From an uncultured Roseobacter sp. (GTDB lineage: Bacteria; Pseudomonadota; Alphaproteobacteria; Rhodobacterales; Rhodobacteraceae): 64,000 bases of DNA. The position numbers and the translations under genes were made by a program. The notes beneath the pieces were generated by a model. The model ran no database searches and was not told the DNA's origin. It was given only the letters and a program-made list of their open reading frames with translations. Each line of letters opens with the position of its first letter. The stretch's first letter is position 1. The stretch covers positions 186,001-250,000 of the forward strand of contig NZ_CANLQB010000006.1 in assembly GCF_947493125.1 (NCBI RefSeq), given 5' to 3'. Positions 44,284 through 53,234 of this stretch are shown here, one piece after another.

Positions 44284-45194
44284 AGTATAGCCTCCTCCAA
44301 CTTCGTGGAGGATCTTTGCCGTGATCGAAAGCAAGCGGCACGCGCGGTGGCAGAGCACCCACCTCGGCATTGGCCTGGCGACGGGTGTGGAACGACAATG
44401 CGGTCCAGCCCGCCCTGACGCACGCAAGCCTCGAAGTCATGCCCGCAATTTGGCAGGATATGGAACTTGATGTCCGGGTTTACGCTCAGCTGTCGCGCAG
44501 CGGCGCGCAAAGCGCCGGTCCATCGTCTCGCGCGGTCCAGGCGATGTGAACCCTGCTGCGCATCAATTGCATTGCCGCTGCGCGTGTTCTTGTCGCGCTT
44601 GCAGTCTTTCTCGCCCACGCAGACTTGCATTGGGATAGACAAGAATTGATCGAGACTATTCACCATACGGTAGCTCCAGACATCCTCGAAATCCGGGCGC
44701 GGCCACAGGCCGTAGGGGTAACTGGCATCGTCCGGAAAGGTGTACCAGCCGGGGGATGCGATGCTGAGGTTGGCGATGCGCTCGGGATGCAACATCGCAA
44801 AGCGATGTGCGAACTGAGCGCCGCCCGAAAACCCAAACAAATCGATCTGTTCAGACCGCACGATCCCATTGCGTCTCAATGACAAGATGAGGTCCAGCAA
44901 GGCGAGATCAGCCCGACCGCAAAGGAGAACCTGCTGGTAGCCCAACCATCTGGCCTTGTCGAAGATCGGCGCGATGACAGGGCGGCCAAGAGCCGTGGCG
45001 CGGCGGGCGAAGAGGGCCGCCTGAAGCTCCGCGCCCCGGCGGATGCCGTGAACTGCCACGAGCGGGATCGCATCATGTGCGACGGTTTCAGGGAGAGCGA
45101 GCCAGCATGCCAGACCTGATGCGCCCGACCCCGACCGGAATTCAAGTCGGAAGGACGGCTGATGGCCATCAGCGCGGTTGGAACGTATACACAT
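44280..45194 (-). CDS. Alpha/beta-hydrolase fold protein
   Basis: 304 residues from ATG 45194. The oxyanion region VAVHGIRRGAELQAAL, the nucleophile elbow GFSGGAQFAHRFA with Ser, and the late NCGHDFEACVR histidine are present, giving a plausible Ser-Asp-His triad. The C-terminal 50 residues (PSPGQCRGGCSATARAAC) are Cys- and Arg-rich and look like a low-complexity tail. The family includes esterases, thioesterases and peptidases; no substrate clue exists. It sits between the Asp-hydroxylase and the ABC exporter in one operon. Confidence 0.78.
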   Translation of the reverse strand: MCIRSNRADGHQPSFRLEFRSGSGASGLACWLALPETVAHDAIPLVAVHGIRRGAELQAALFARRATALGRPVIAPIFDKARWLGYQQVLLCGRADLALLDLILSLRRNGIVRSEQIDLFGFSGGAQFAHRFAMLHPERIANLSIASPGWYTFPDDASYPYGLWPRPDFEDVWSYRMVNSLDQFLSIPMQVCVGEKDCKRDKNTRSGNAIDAQQGSHRLDRARRWTGALRAAARQLSVNPDIKFHILPNCGHDFEACVRQGGLDRIVVPHPSPGQCRGGCSATARAACFRSRQRSSTKLEEAIL

Positions 45195-45220
45195 GGCAAG
45201 CACTCCCTTAACGCATTGGC

Positions 45221-45793
45221 CTAAGCGGCACTCCCAAACACGTCACCAGCGCACGCGCTTGGCAGCATGTCAAAAATCATATGAATTCGATCCTGATCGC
45301 CATCGTTGTTGGCTTCGTGCATTTGGTCGTTGTCGAACCACCACAATTCACCTTGCTGCATGCGCACCTCCTCATCGCCTGCCTTCATCCAGGATCCGTG
45401 GGTCGAGGTGAGCACGAAGTGATAGCGATTGCGCACGCGGTAGTAGTCCCCGCGGTCGATATGAGGGTAGACCCGCTTTCCAGCTGGTAGACACACGATC
45501 TTGGCGCGCCCGAGAATGCTGTCCTGTTCAGCAGCGAAGGCTTCAAGGAACGCGCAGGCAACCGGATATTGCTTCGACCCCGTGGTCCAGCGGCTTTCAT
45601 GCACATCCCGACGCTTCCGGTCGCCAATGGCCGACTTGCGTAACCCACGCAACGGAATGGCCTTGGCCTCTCGTTGAACCGGGATCTTGTCCTGTCGGCC
45701 GGTGGCCACGTTCCATGCACCCGTCACCCCTCGGATCTCCTCCAGAAAAGGTGTGGGATCAATCTCAGATTTGATGCGCTTGAAGTACTTCAT
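45221..45793 (-). CDS. Aspartyl/asparaginyl beta-hydroxylase-like dioxygenase
   Basis: 190 residues from ATG 45793, behind a strong AGGAG. The JmjC-like core is recognisable: VCLPAGKRVYPHIDRGDYYRVRNRYH, with His and Asp iron ligands in HIDRG, then FVLTSTHGSW and the distal MHEANNDGDQDRIHMIFD with a second His and the Arg that holds 2-oxoglutarate. Such Fe(II)/2-oxoglutarate enzymes hydroxylate Asp or Asn in peptides or lipids (OlsC in ornithine lipids). The first gene of a three-gene operon, with an AT-rich promoter region upstream. Confidence 0.8.
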   Translation of the reverse strand: MKYFKRIKSEIDPTPFLEEIRGVTGAWNVATGRQDKIPVQREAKAIPLRGLRKSAIGDRKRRDVHESRWTTGSKQYPVACAFLEAFAAEQDSILGRAKIVCLPAGKRVYPHIDRGDYYRVRNRYHFVLTSTHGSWMKAGDEEVRMQQGELWWFDNDQMHEANNDGDQDRIHMIFDMLPSACAGDVFGSAA

Positions 45794-46151
45794 GTCGATC
45801 TCCTGATGGTGTGAACGGTGTTGAAGCCAATACAATTGAATGGTCGCCAAGGTTGACCGCAGGTCGCTCGGACGTTACGCACCCAACATCAGAAGACTTA
45901 TCGAGTATATCAACTAACATTATGATATTTAATACTAAATTTAGCATCCTTTAACTCCGAATTCATTTGATATTCATTCGGTCGTCAGGACACCGCATGC
46001 GGACGGAACTGTTCGCTGAGCTTGATGGAAATGAGATGTGACCGAGGTCAAAATCTACCTGATGCGTTGCGCAAAGCAGCTCTTGGCGAAGACCAGCTCC
46101 TTGGGCGCTCGAAGGTAGCGATCCGGCCGTCTTTTTGCAGCAGGGCTGCGG
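45794..46151. other. Promoter region of the hydroxylase operon and gene-free stretch
   Basis: The 358 bp between the hydroxylase start and the DUF3299 stop are AT-rich near 45900-45970 and contain the perfect palindrome CTAAATTTAG (45935-45944), a candidate regulator site. The rest (45980-46150) holds only overlapping frames without ribosome-binding sites. Confidence 0.45.
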
Positions 46152-46658
46152 CTACCAGTCGAAAGGCTCTACCTCGACCGCCGCCAAGGCATAGCCTGTG
46201 TCCGCGATATCGGTTGACTTCATCTGCGTCCGCATGGTGCCTGTGACCCAGACGGCGTCCCAGAGCTGGTTGCTTGGCCATGGCGTCTCGGTCACAACAA
46301 AGACCAACTGGTTTGGCGGAGGTGGCGGCACGTGAATGCAGGCGCCTACATACGGCACAAGCAGAAACTCCGTCACGCCTTCCGCGCCGAGTTCCATAGG
46401 AATGATGTAGCCCGGCATTCTGATGTAGGCACCATCTAGCGTCTGGTTCAGCTTGGTGGCATTGGCGTCGTAGATCGGGTTCCACGTGTCGTTGATGAAA
46501 TCGATGGCCCCTTCACCAATAATCTCTGCGTAAGGCACACCAGGCGGAATAAGATCATCCCAAGCGACATCCCGCGGCGCTGCTGCAAAGGCGGTGCTCG
46601 GCAGTGCAGCACTCGCAAGACTGGATGTAATCAGAGAGCGGCGTGTCAGAACAGTCAT
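46152..46658 (-). CDS. DUF3299 periplasmic protein, last gene of zinc operon
   Basis: 168 residues. A Tat-like or Sec signal begins MTVLTRRSLITSSLASAALPSTAFA. The mature DUF3299 domain shows AWDDLIPPGVPYAEIIGEG, LDGAYIRMPGYIIPMELGAEGVTEFLLVPYVGACIHVPPPPPNQLVFV (seen as GYIIPMELG and YVGACIHVPPPPPNQ) and WVTGTMRT. DUF3299 belongs to zinc-acquisition operons such as Vibrio zrgABCDE. The Cys-Ile-His pair is a plausible metal site. The start overlaps the permease stop by four bases. Confidence 0.85.
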   Translation of the reverse strand: MTVLTRRSLITSSLASAALPSTAFAAAPRDVAWDDLIPPGVPYAEIIGEGAIDFINDTWNPIYDANATKLNQTLDGAYIRMPGYIIPMELGAEGVTEFLLVPYVGACIHVPPPPPNQLVFVVTETPWPSNQLWDAVWVTGTMRTQMKSTDIADTGYALAAVEVEPFDW

Positions 46659-47905
46659 ATCCGCACCATCATACCATCGGCCACAGAGAGGCGATAGGCC
46701 CGGAGTGCAGGGATCAAGCTCACAATCGCGCCAGCGGCTACAACTCCGACGATTACCCAGATCTCCCGCAGAGAGGGCGCCTCAATGGGCAGCCAGAGGC
46801 CAAATGCACCGTCAACAATCGGCTGTGCGATGATCAGGCCCACGTACAGCAATCCCAGGCCAAGCACAGCACCCGCTGCCGCCGTCAACGCGGCCTCCAG
46901 CACCAAAAGGCCCATGATAATCGAAGGCCGCGCGCCCATCGCTCGAAAAATCGCCATCTCTCGCCTGCGTTCGTTCAGGCTTGAGAAGATCGTTGCCATC
47001 ATCCCGATCAACGCCGTTACGACAACCATAGCGGAGACGCCCAAAAGCGCCGTCTCCGCCACGCCTACAATGCCCCACAACTCTTGCAACGCGACCCCCG
47101 GCAACACAGCCAACAGCGCTTCGTTCGGATACTGGTTGATTGCCCGCTGCAGCGAAAAGGTCTGCAATGGGCTTTCCACACCCACCAACGCCGCCGTCAC
47201 GGCCTTGGGCGTCAGATCCATTTGCCGGATCACCTCTGTTGGCGTGGTGGTTCCCGGTGTTTTGGCGCCATTTCGCCAGTCGACATGGATGGCTTCGATG
47301 GCCTCCATGCTGACAATCACCGTTCGATCCACTGGCGTGCCCGTTTTTTCCAGAACTCCTGACAAGCGGAAGGGCTGGTCATCGTGCTCGGTAAAGGATG
47401 CGATGCCATGGGCAACCACAATTGGGTCGCCTACCTCATAGCTCAGTGTCGCGGCCACATCCGCACCGATGACTGCGTCATAGAGATCCGCCATGACAAC
47501 GCCTTCGTCAAAGGCCAGACCGCGGCCTTGCCGGTACTTGTAATGATCAAAGAATGCGAGGCTGGTACCCATCACTCGGAACTGACGATGACTGTCCCCC
47601 AGAGAAATCGGAACGATCCAATCCACCTGCGGCTGTCGCGCGATCTCCTGATAGCTCTGCCAGGTGACGTTGTTGGTGGGGTTGCCGATGCGAAAGACCG
47701 AATAGAGCAGCAACTGAACCGAGCCCGAACGCGCACCCACAATCAGATCGGTCCCGGAGATGGTGTCAGCGAAGCTTGCTTTCGCCCCAGCCCTGACCTT
47801 CTCAACACCAAGAAACAAGACCACGGAGAGCGCGATGGCTAGGATTGTCATGGCCACCGTCAGCGCGCGTGCCCCCAGCGAACCAATCGCCAATCTCAGG
47901 ATCAT
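46655..47905 (-). CDS. ABC permease with MacB-like periplasmic domain (FtsX family), zinc operon
   Basis: 416 residues, four spans. First span LTVAMTILAIALSVVLFLGVEK, then a MacB_PCD periplasmic domain of about 230 residues, then the FtsX domain with VVVTALIGMMATIFSSLNERRREMAIFRAMGARP and two final spans. It pairs with the ATPase of the same operon. The DUF2796 and DUF3299 proteins would act on the periplasmic side; direction of transport (zinc uptake through an outer-membrane route) is inferred from the Zrg family. Confidence 0.85.
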   Translation of the reverse strand: MILRLAIGSLGARALTVAMTILAIALSVVLFLGVEKVRAGAKASFADTISGTDLIVGARSGSVQLLLYSVFRIGNPTNNVTWQSYQEIARQPQVDWIVPISLGDSHRQFRVMGTSLAFFDHYKYRQGRGLAFDEGVVMADLYDAVIGADVAATLSYEVGDPIVVAHGIASFTEHDDQPFRLSGVLEKTGTPVDRTVIVSMEAIEAIHVDWRNGAKTPGTTTPTEVIRQMDLTPKAVTAALVGVESPLQTFSLQRAINQYPNEALLAVLPGVALQELWGIVGVAETALLGVSAMVVVTALIGMMATIFSSLNERRREMAIFRAMGARPSIIMGLLVLEAALTAAAGAVLGLGLLYVGLIIAQPIVDGAFGLWLPIEAPSLREIWVIVGVVAAGAIVSLIPALRAYRLSVADGMMVRI

Positions 47906-48603
47906 GCTGCAAGGCTTTCGATCTGCGCGATGTCTTCCATCTGCAACACGCGGTCAAATCGTCTGGCGAGACGCGGGTCATGGCTGACCATCAGCAAGGT
48001 CGTGTTGTTCTCGGCGACCTGATCAAAAAGCAAGTCGAGAAAAGCGCTTTGGCTCCCGGCATCGAGCGCGGATGTCGGTTCATCTGCAATGACAATTGGA
48101 GGCTGTCCAATCAAGGCCCGCGCAACAGCAACACGTTGTTGCTGTCCCACACTAAGCCGCGCTGCCTTTGCCGGCAGGATATTCGGTTGCAGGCCAAGCT
48201 TCCGACAGAGTCTGAGTGCTTCCGCCTGCCCGTCGCCGGCGCGCCGCCGCCGTTGCGGGGCGAAGCGAATTGGCAACAGGATGTTGTCGACCACGGATCC
48301 GAAGGGCAGAAGGTTGAACTGCTGGAAAATCATTCCGATATGCTCGACGCGAAACCTGTCTCGCGCAGCGGCGGAGAGTTCCGAGATGTCCTGTTTCGCA
48401 ACCAGCACCTGACCACTGTGGGCAAGAACCGTCCCGCAGATCAAGGACAGCAGCGTCGATTTACCCGATCCACTTTCACCCAGCAGCAAAACAGTCTCGC
48501 CCTGATGGACGGCAAAATCCGACAATGACAGACCAAACGCGCCCTGCCCCGGCCAGCGGAACTTGACCCCGCACAGCTGGAGCATGGCGCCTGCGGACCT
48601 CAC
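47902..48603 (-). CDS. ABC ATP-binding protein, zinc operon
   Basis: 233 residues, LolD/MacB-like. Walker A GESGSGKSTLLSLICG, Q-loop GMIFQQFNLLPFG, signature LSVGQQQRVAVARAL, Walker B VIADEPTSALD and switch LMVSHDPRLA. The stop overlaps the permease start by four bases, and the start is 2 bp after the ZrgA-like stop. Energises the FtsX-type permease. Confidence 0.88.
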   Translation of the reverse strand: MRSAGAMLQLCGVKFRWPGQGAFGLSLSDFAVHQGETVLLLGESGSGKSTLLSLICGTVLAHSGQVLVAKQDISELSAAARDRFRVEHIGMIFQQFNLLPFGSVVDNILLPIRFAPQRRRRAGDGQAEALRLCRKLGLQPNILPAKAARLSVGQQQRVAVARALIGQPPIVIADEPTSALDAGSQSAFLDLLFDQVAENNTTLLMVSHDPRLARRFDRVLQMEDIAQIESLAA

Positions 48604-48605
48604 GC

Positions 48606-49205
48606 TCAGAACATGCCCCGCAGATTGAGTTCCGGAGCGTCATGGGTCACCTCGGCGGCTACGGCACCCGATGGTGAAACGATCTGAACGTCCAGCTTCC
48701 GGGCGTTCTCAAATGTGTCGAAGTAAGCAAAGGTGATCTCTGACAACGCATCGGGATTGGCACATCGCAACCGATACTGCGCATGAAATTCCGAATGGCC
48801 AGATTCTTCCGTTTCTGCCGCGTGGTCATGGTCATCGTGGCCGGCGTGATCATGCCCGTCGTGATCATGGTGTTCATGCGCGTCGTGAGCGTCCGCGCCC
48901 TCCAACTCCGCGCTGGCCTGTACGACCGAACACTCGGCCGCCGCAGGCATCAAGAAAAGCTCGAGCGGGCGCGCAAGCGTCGCCACCGCTGCATCTATGG
49001 CTGCGCGATCTTCCGCGCTCTTTGCGGCATACTCGAAACCGACGATATCGGCCCCCGGCGCATGCAGCTCGAGAACCACCGTATCTCCATCCAGAGCCAT
49101 GTTGAGCTGACCCACGCCATGTTCGTGTGCGTCGAGTTGACGTGGTGCGTCAGCGAAGGCCGGCACAGCGAGGAAGACGGGAAGCAAAGCAGAAAGACGT
49201 TTCAT
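48606..49205 (-). CDS. DUF2796/ZrgA-like periplasmic zinc-binding protein
   Basis: 199 residues with a Sec signal (MKRLSALLPVFLAVPAFA). The mature protein starts LDAHEHGVGQLNMALDGDTV, the DUF2796 core, followed by a His/Asp-rich loop around 105-130 (AHDAHEHHDHDGHDHAGHDDH) and SEFHAQYRLRCANP. ZrgA proteins bind zinc through these loops and are strongly Zur-repressed. It lies 34 bp behind zur. Confidence 0.88.
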   Translation of the reverse strand: MKRLSALLPVFLAVPAFADAPRQLDAHEHGVGQLNMALDGDTVVLELHAPGADIVGFEYAAKSAEDRAAIDAAVATLARPLELFLMPAAAECSVVQASAELEGADAHDAHEHHDHDGHDHAGHDDHDHAAETEESGHSEFHAQYRLRCANPDALSEITFAYFDTFENARKLDVQIVSPSGAVAAEVTHDAPELNLRGMF

Positions 49206-49239
49206 TTAGACCTCTCAATTTCACAGGAAGTTATGGCGC

Positions 49240-49626
49240 TTATGCGGAACATTCACCACACTGTCCGCGAAGCTCGAAGATGTGTCGGGCAGGCTTGAAG
49301 TTCGTATCCGCAATTAAAGATGACAATTTGGGCAAAAGCGGACCACCATCATGTTCCTGAACCAGGCCACAGGTCTCGCAAATCGTGAGGACCGCCAAAC
49401 TCTGGGCATGGTCACACCGGCATGGGACAAACGACTTAAGCGACTCAAGGCGATGTGCCCGGCCCTGCTCCGTTAGCGCCGTCAATGCCCGATAAACCGT
49501 CGGCGGCGCGATATCAGGCTCGTCGCATTGCAAGGCTTCCAATATCTGATACGCCGTCATCGGTGTCTCTGATGATCGAAGAATTGTCATAATATCGGAT
49601 TGTCGCGTTGCCGCCTGTTTTCGCAT
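49240..49626 (-). CDS. zur: Zinc-uptake regulator (Zur), Fur family
   Basis: 128 residues. The N-terminal HTH reads ATRQSDIMTILRSSETPMTAYQILEAL and PTVYRALTALTEQG. The C-terminal dimer domain has CRCDHAQSLAVLTICETCGLVQEHD, with CETC and the final CGEC near residue 125, the structural zinc site. Context (DUF2796, DUF3299, ABC) and a perfect palindrome upstream make it Zur rather than Fur or PerR. Start follows GGAGGTGCGTC. Confidence 0.9.
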   Translation of the reverse strand: MRKQAATRQSDIMTILRSSETPMTAYQILEALQCDEPDIAPPTVYRALTALTEQGRAHRLESLKSFVPCRCDHAQSLAVLTICETCGLVQEHDGGPLLPKLSSLIADTNFKPARHIFELRGQCGECSA

Positions 49627-49653
49627 GACGCACCTCCTTCATCGCACAGTTTT

Positions 49654-49671
49654 GTTATTTTATAAAATAAC
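49654..49671. promoter_or_regulatory. Zur box
   Basis: GTTATTTTATAAAATAAC is a perfect 18-bp palindrome (extending to TTG and CAA outside), 28 bp upstream of zur, in line with the alphaproteobacterial Zur consensus of GTTAT-like halves. It should make the whole zinc operon zinc-repressed and autoregulated. Confidence 0.8.
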
Positions 49672-49952
49672 AAAAATCAAGCGCGCGCGGTTTGACAGTC
49701 GGCCCGCACCTAAGGTTGCAAATGGCAGGATGGTCCACGCGCAGAAGGCGAACAGACCAAACGCCGCGGCGTTACAACCGCGACGAAGGCACCGCAATTA
49801 TTCAAAAGCGACTTTCAACCCGCGTATTTATTCGGGTAACTTCGGTGTCATCGCTCGGTCATGCACTTGAGATCGCAACAATTCCGCACATCTCACAGTG
49901 TGTTGAAGATATCCGATCAGGTACGGTCGGCACCAACATTGGAGGAAACTTG
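49672..49952. other. Divergent upstream region of zur and the TRAP operon
   Basis: No gene is supported in this stretch. The frame open from 49692 is only an upstream extension of the TAXI gene without a ribosome-binding site. The first 15 bases belong to the zur promoter; the rest should carry the TRAP promoter. Confidence 0.4.
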
Positions 49953-50933
49953 ATGAAATATTCTGCTTTCGCACTTGCGAGCTTGCTTGTATCGACAGCA
50001 GCCTTTGCCGAAGAGGACCGGACAGGCTGGCCAGACAGCTTCACGGTTGCAACGGCATCCCAAGGTGGCACCTACTTTGCCTACGGATCCGGCTGGGCCA
50101 ACCTCGTCGCGGAAGAGCTGGGTCTGACCGGCGGTGGAGAGGTGACCGGTGGGCCGGGACAGAACATGGCTTTGGTTCATACAGGCGACACCCAGTTCGG
50201 GATGACGACCATGGGCCCGGCAGCGGAGGCCATCCGCGGTGAAAGCCCCATCGCACCCGGTCTTCAGATGACCAACGCCTGCGCGATGTTCCCCATGTAT
50301 CAGACCCCTTTCTCGGTCACGGCATTGTCGTCGTCAGGGATCACTGCAATCAGCGAAATCCCGGATGGCGCCCGCATTGGCTTCGGTCCTGCCGGCTCCA
50401 CTTCCGACACCTATTTCCCACGGATGATGGAAACGCTTGGCGTGGATTTCGAGCGTCGCAATGGGTCCTGGTCCGACCTTGGCGGTCAATTGCAGGATGG
50501 TTTGATTGACGTGATCGCCTTCGCCGCCGGTGTACCGGTTCCGGCCGTAAGCCAGCTTGAAGTGCAGACCGATGTGAACATCATCGAATTCACTGAAGAC
50601 GAGCAGTCGACGATCATGGAGGCGTTCCCCGTGGCGTCCTTCGAGATCGCAGCCGACACCTACACCACACTCGAAAACGATGCACGATCAGTCTCGATGT
50701 GGAACTTCGCTATCGCCAATTGCGATCTGCCGGAGAGCTTCGTACACGCGGTCGTCGATATCATCATGTCGGACAATGATCGGATGGTGAACATCCACCG
50801 CGCCGCACGTTCCACCGTCCCAGAGAACTGGGACAAGAACGGCGGCGTGATCGCTTGGCACCCCGGCGCTGCGCGTTGGTTCATCGAAAATGCCGGAGCT
50901 GACATCCCTGCCGACCAAATCCACGGCGGCTAA
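49953..50933 (+). CDS. TAXI family TRAP transporter solute-binding protein
   Basis: 326 residues from ATG 49953 after GGAGGA. Sec signal MKYSAFALASLLVSTAAFA. The TAXI hallmark SFTVATASQGGTYFAYGSGWA begins the mature domain, followed by GPGQNMALVHTGDTQFGMTTMGPAAEAI and RIGFGPAGSTSDTYFPRMME. TAXI proteins bind glutamate, 2-oxoacids or unknown ligands and feed a fused TRAP permease. That permease is the next gene. Confidence 0.88.
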   Translation: MKYSAFALASLLVSTAAFAEEDRTGWPDSFTVATASQGGTYFAYGSGWANLVAEELGLTGGGEVTGGPGQNMALVHTGDTQFGMTTMGPAAEAIRGESPIAPGLQMTNACAMFPMYQTPFSVTALSSSGITAISEIPDGARIGFGPAGSTSDTYFPRMMETLGVDFERRNGSWSDLGGQLQDGLIDVIAFAAGVPVPAVSQLEVQTDVNIIEFTEDEQSTIMEAFPVASFEIAADTYTTLENDARSVSMWNFAIANCDLPESFVHAVVDIIMSDNDRMVNIHRAARSTVPENWDKNGGVIAWHPGAARWFIENAGADIPADQIHGG

Positions 50934-50939
50934 AGCCAC

Positions 50940-50966
50940 AGGGCTCCGCAGCAGATGCGGAGCCCT
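50940..50966 (+). terminator. Stem-loop between TAXI binding protein and TRAP permease genes
   Basis: AGGGCTCCGCA pairs perfectly with TGCGGAGCCCT over 11 bp with a 5-nt loop, followed by TCTTG. It lies 6 bp after the stop and probably attenuates read-through so that binding protein exceeds permease. Confidence 0.65.
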
Positions 50967-51026
50967 TCTTGCAAGCGGGGACGGCATGCCGCCCGGTGAA
51001 CTTTGGACAATGGGACGGGCCGCCGC

Positions 51027-53234
51027 ATGACGTCAGACCCCAATACTGATACGACACTCGACACCAAAGCCGTAGACGAAGAGCTGGTGGAAGAGAACCG
51101 AAGCGTCTTTGCCGGGCACCTCAGGCTGGTCATCGCGATCGTTGCGGGTCTCTATGCGGTGTTCCATATGGCCGTGCTCAACGGGTGGTCCATTCGCGAA
51201 TGGACGGGCGTGGATATACCAAGTCTGCCGGTCTTCCCTATGGAGACCTGGAATTTCCGAATTGTACATATTGCCGGAGCGCTGATCCTCGGATTTCTGC
51301 TCTACGGCGCCCGTCCTTTTCGACAGGGGCAAAGACGGCACCCACTCGACTGGCTGGCCTGGGCCGCAATGCTGCCCGCAGTCTTCGCCTGGATCACAGC
51401 GTTAAGATTTGCATCAGATATCTCAGGAGGTGTGCTGTGGAACGGGGTGGATCCCGGTATCCGATCCGCAGAGATCTGGCAATTCGGCGCACCCCTGCTC
51501 GTCGCCACGGCCATCGGTATTCTGATTGGTTGGCTACGACCCCGTGACAGAGGTGCGATCGCGCCCGCTGATCTCGTGCTCTCGGTGTGCGCCATCGCGG
51601 TCGCCACCTACCTCATGACGATATACGGCACGCTCATGCGCAATGCCACCGGAACGCCTTTCGCACCTATTGGCATCAGCCTGGCAGCTGTGGCTGGCAC
51701 GGCACTTATCATGGAGCTCACCCGCCGGGTCGCGGGTCTCGCCCTGGTGATCATCGCAGGCATATTCCTCATCTACGTTTTTGTCGGCGACATGCTTCCC
51801 GGCTTCCTCAACGCACCGAATATTGAATGGGCCCGGTTCTTCAGCCAAGTCTACACAGACGCCGGAATTCTCGGCCCCACCACCGCCGTCTCATCTACCT
51901 ACATCATCCTATTCATCATTTTCGCGGCCTTCCTGCAGGCCTCTCACGTGGGTGAGTATTTCGTGAACTTCGCCTTCGCAGCCGCGGGCCGTGCCCGTGG
52001 GGGGCCGGCGAAGGTTGCGATCTTTGCCTCCGGCCTCATGGGCATGATCAACGGGACCAGCGCCGGCAATGTTGTGGCGACCGGCTCGCTCACAATCCCG
52101 CTGATGAAACGGGTCGGATACCGACCAAAGACGGCTGGTGCGGTGGAAGCCGCAGCCAGCACAGGCGGACAAATCATGCCCCCGATCATGGGGGCCGGTG
52201 CCTTCATCATGGCTGAAATAACAGGCATCCCCTACACCGACATCGCGATCGCGGCGATCATTCCTGCCGTCCTCTACTTCGTGTCGGTCTACTTCATGGT
52301 GGACTTCGAAGCCGCAAAGCTCGGGATGCGCGGGATGCGCGAAGATGAGCTGCCCAAGCTCGGCGAGATGGCCCGGAAAGCCTTTCTGTTCCTGCCGATC
52401 CTTATATTGATTGGCGCTCTGTTCATGGGATATTCGGTCATCCGCGCCGGAACCCTGGCCACGGCCGCAGCCGCTGTCGTCTCGTGGTTGACACCCTTTC
52501 GAATGGGACCGCGAGCCATCGCAAAGGCCTTTGAACTTGCTGGCACAATGTCGATCCAGATCATCGCGGTCTGTGCCTGCGCAGGTATCATCGTCGGGGT
52601 GATCTCGCTCACCGGGGTCGGAGCTCGGTTTTCATCTGTGCTGCTCAGCATCGCGGACGCCAATCAGTTGTTGGCACTCTTCTTTGCCATGTGCATCGCA
52701 ATCCTTCTCGGCATGGGCATGCCGACCACAGCGGCCTACGCCGTCGCCGCCTCGGTTGTGGCGCCGGGATTGGTTCAGCTGGGCATACCAGCGCTCACGG
52801 CCCATTTCTTCGTGTTCTATTTCGCGGTTGTCTCTGCCATCACACCACCAGTGGCTTTGGCAAGCTACGCTGCGGCGGGGATCTCGGGGGCCAACCCGAT
52901 GGCCACATCCGTGACATCCTTCAAGGTTGGCATCGCGGCCTTTATCGTACCGTTCATGTTCTTCTACCACTCCGCCATTTTGATGGATGGCACCTGGCTC
53001 CAGATCGTTCAGGCCGCGGTCACCGCCATTCTGGGCGTGTTTCTGTTGTCATCCGGCGTACAGGGCTGGTGGGCCGGTCGTGCCGCAGGCCTGGTGTTGC
53101 GAGCCATCTTGTTGACCGCCGCGCTTTGCATGATTGCCGGAAGTCTGCTGACCGATCTCATAGGTGCCGCCATCGCCGCAGCTCTCTTCTTCTGGGCGCG
53201 CATGCGACCCACGGCACCGGAACCTGCACAATAG
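51027..53234 (+). CDS. TRAP transporter fused permease (DctQM), TAXI-associated
   Basis: 735 residues from ATG 51027; the TTG at 51003 adds eight residues. The N-terminal 4-TM DctQ-like part (about 30-165) is fused to a 12-TM DctM-like part. The latter shows GLALVIIAGIFLIYVFVGDMLPG, FASGLMGMINGTSAGNVVATGSLTIPLMKRVGY and AASTGGQIMPPIMGAGAFIMAEITGIPY, and LGMGMPTTAAYAVAASVVAPGL. This fused architecture is the rule for TAXI systems. It imports with a sodium or proton gradient. The substrate is unknown. Confidence 0.9.
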   Translation: MTSDPNTDTTLDTKAVDEELVEENRSVFAGHLRLVIAIVAGLYAVFHMAVLNGWSIREWTGVDIPSLPVFPMETWNFRIVHIAGALILGFLLYGARPFRQGQRRHPLDWLAWAAMLPAVFAWITALRFASDISGGVLWNGVDPGIRSAEIWQFGAPLLVATAIGILIGWLRPRDRGAIAPADLVLSVCAIAVATYLMTIYGTLMRNATGTPFAPIGISLAAVAGTALIMELTRRVAGLALVIIAGIFLIYVFVGDMLPGFLNAPNIEWARFFSQVYTDAGILGPTTAVSSTYIILFIIFAAFLQASHVGEYFVNFAFAAAGRARGGPAKVAIFASGLMGMINGTSAGNVVATGSLTIPLMKRVGYRPKTAGAVEAAASTGGQIMPPIMGAGAFIMAEITGIPYTDIAIAAIIPAVLYFVSVYFMVDFEAAKLGMRGMREDELPKLGEMARKAFLFLPILILIGALFMGYSVIRAGTLATAAAAVVSWLTPFRMGPRAIAKAFELAGTMSIQIIAVCACAGIIVGVISLTGVGARFSSVLLSIADANQLLALFFAMCIAILLGMGMPTTAAYAVAASVVAPGLVQLGIPALTAHFFVFYFAVVSAITPPVALASYAAAGISGANPMATSVTSFKVGIAAFIVPFMFFYHSAILMDGTWLQIVQAAVTAILGVFLLSSGVQGWWAGRAAGLVLRAILLTAALCMIAGSLLTDLIGAAIAAALFFWARMRPTAPEPAQ

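Noticed and set aside
45765-45947. 60-codon minus-strand frame overlapping the hydroxylase start, considered as a precursor peptide
   Set aside because: Extends into the hydroxylase gene in another frame, has no ribosome-binding site, and only its first half is peptide-like.
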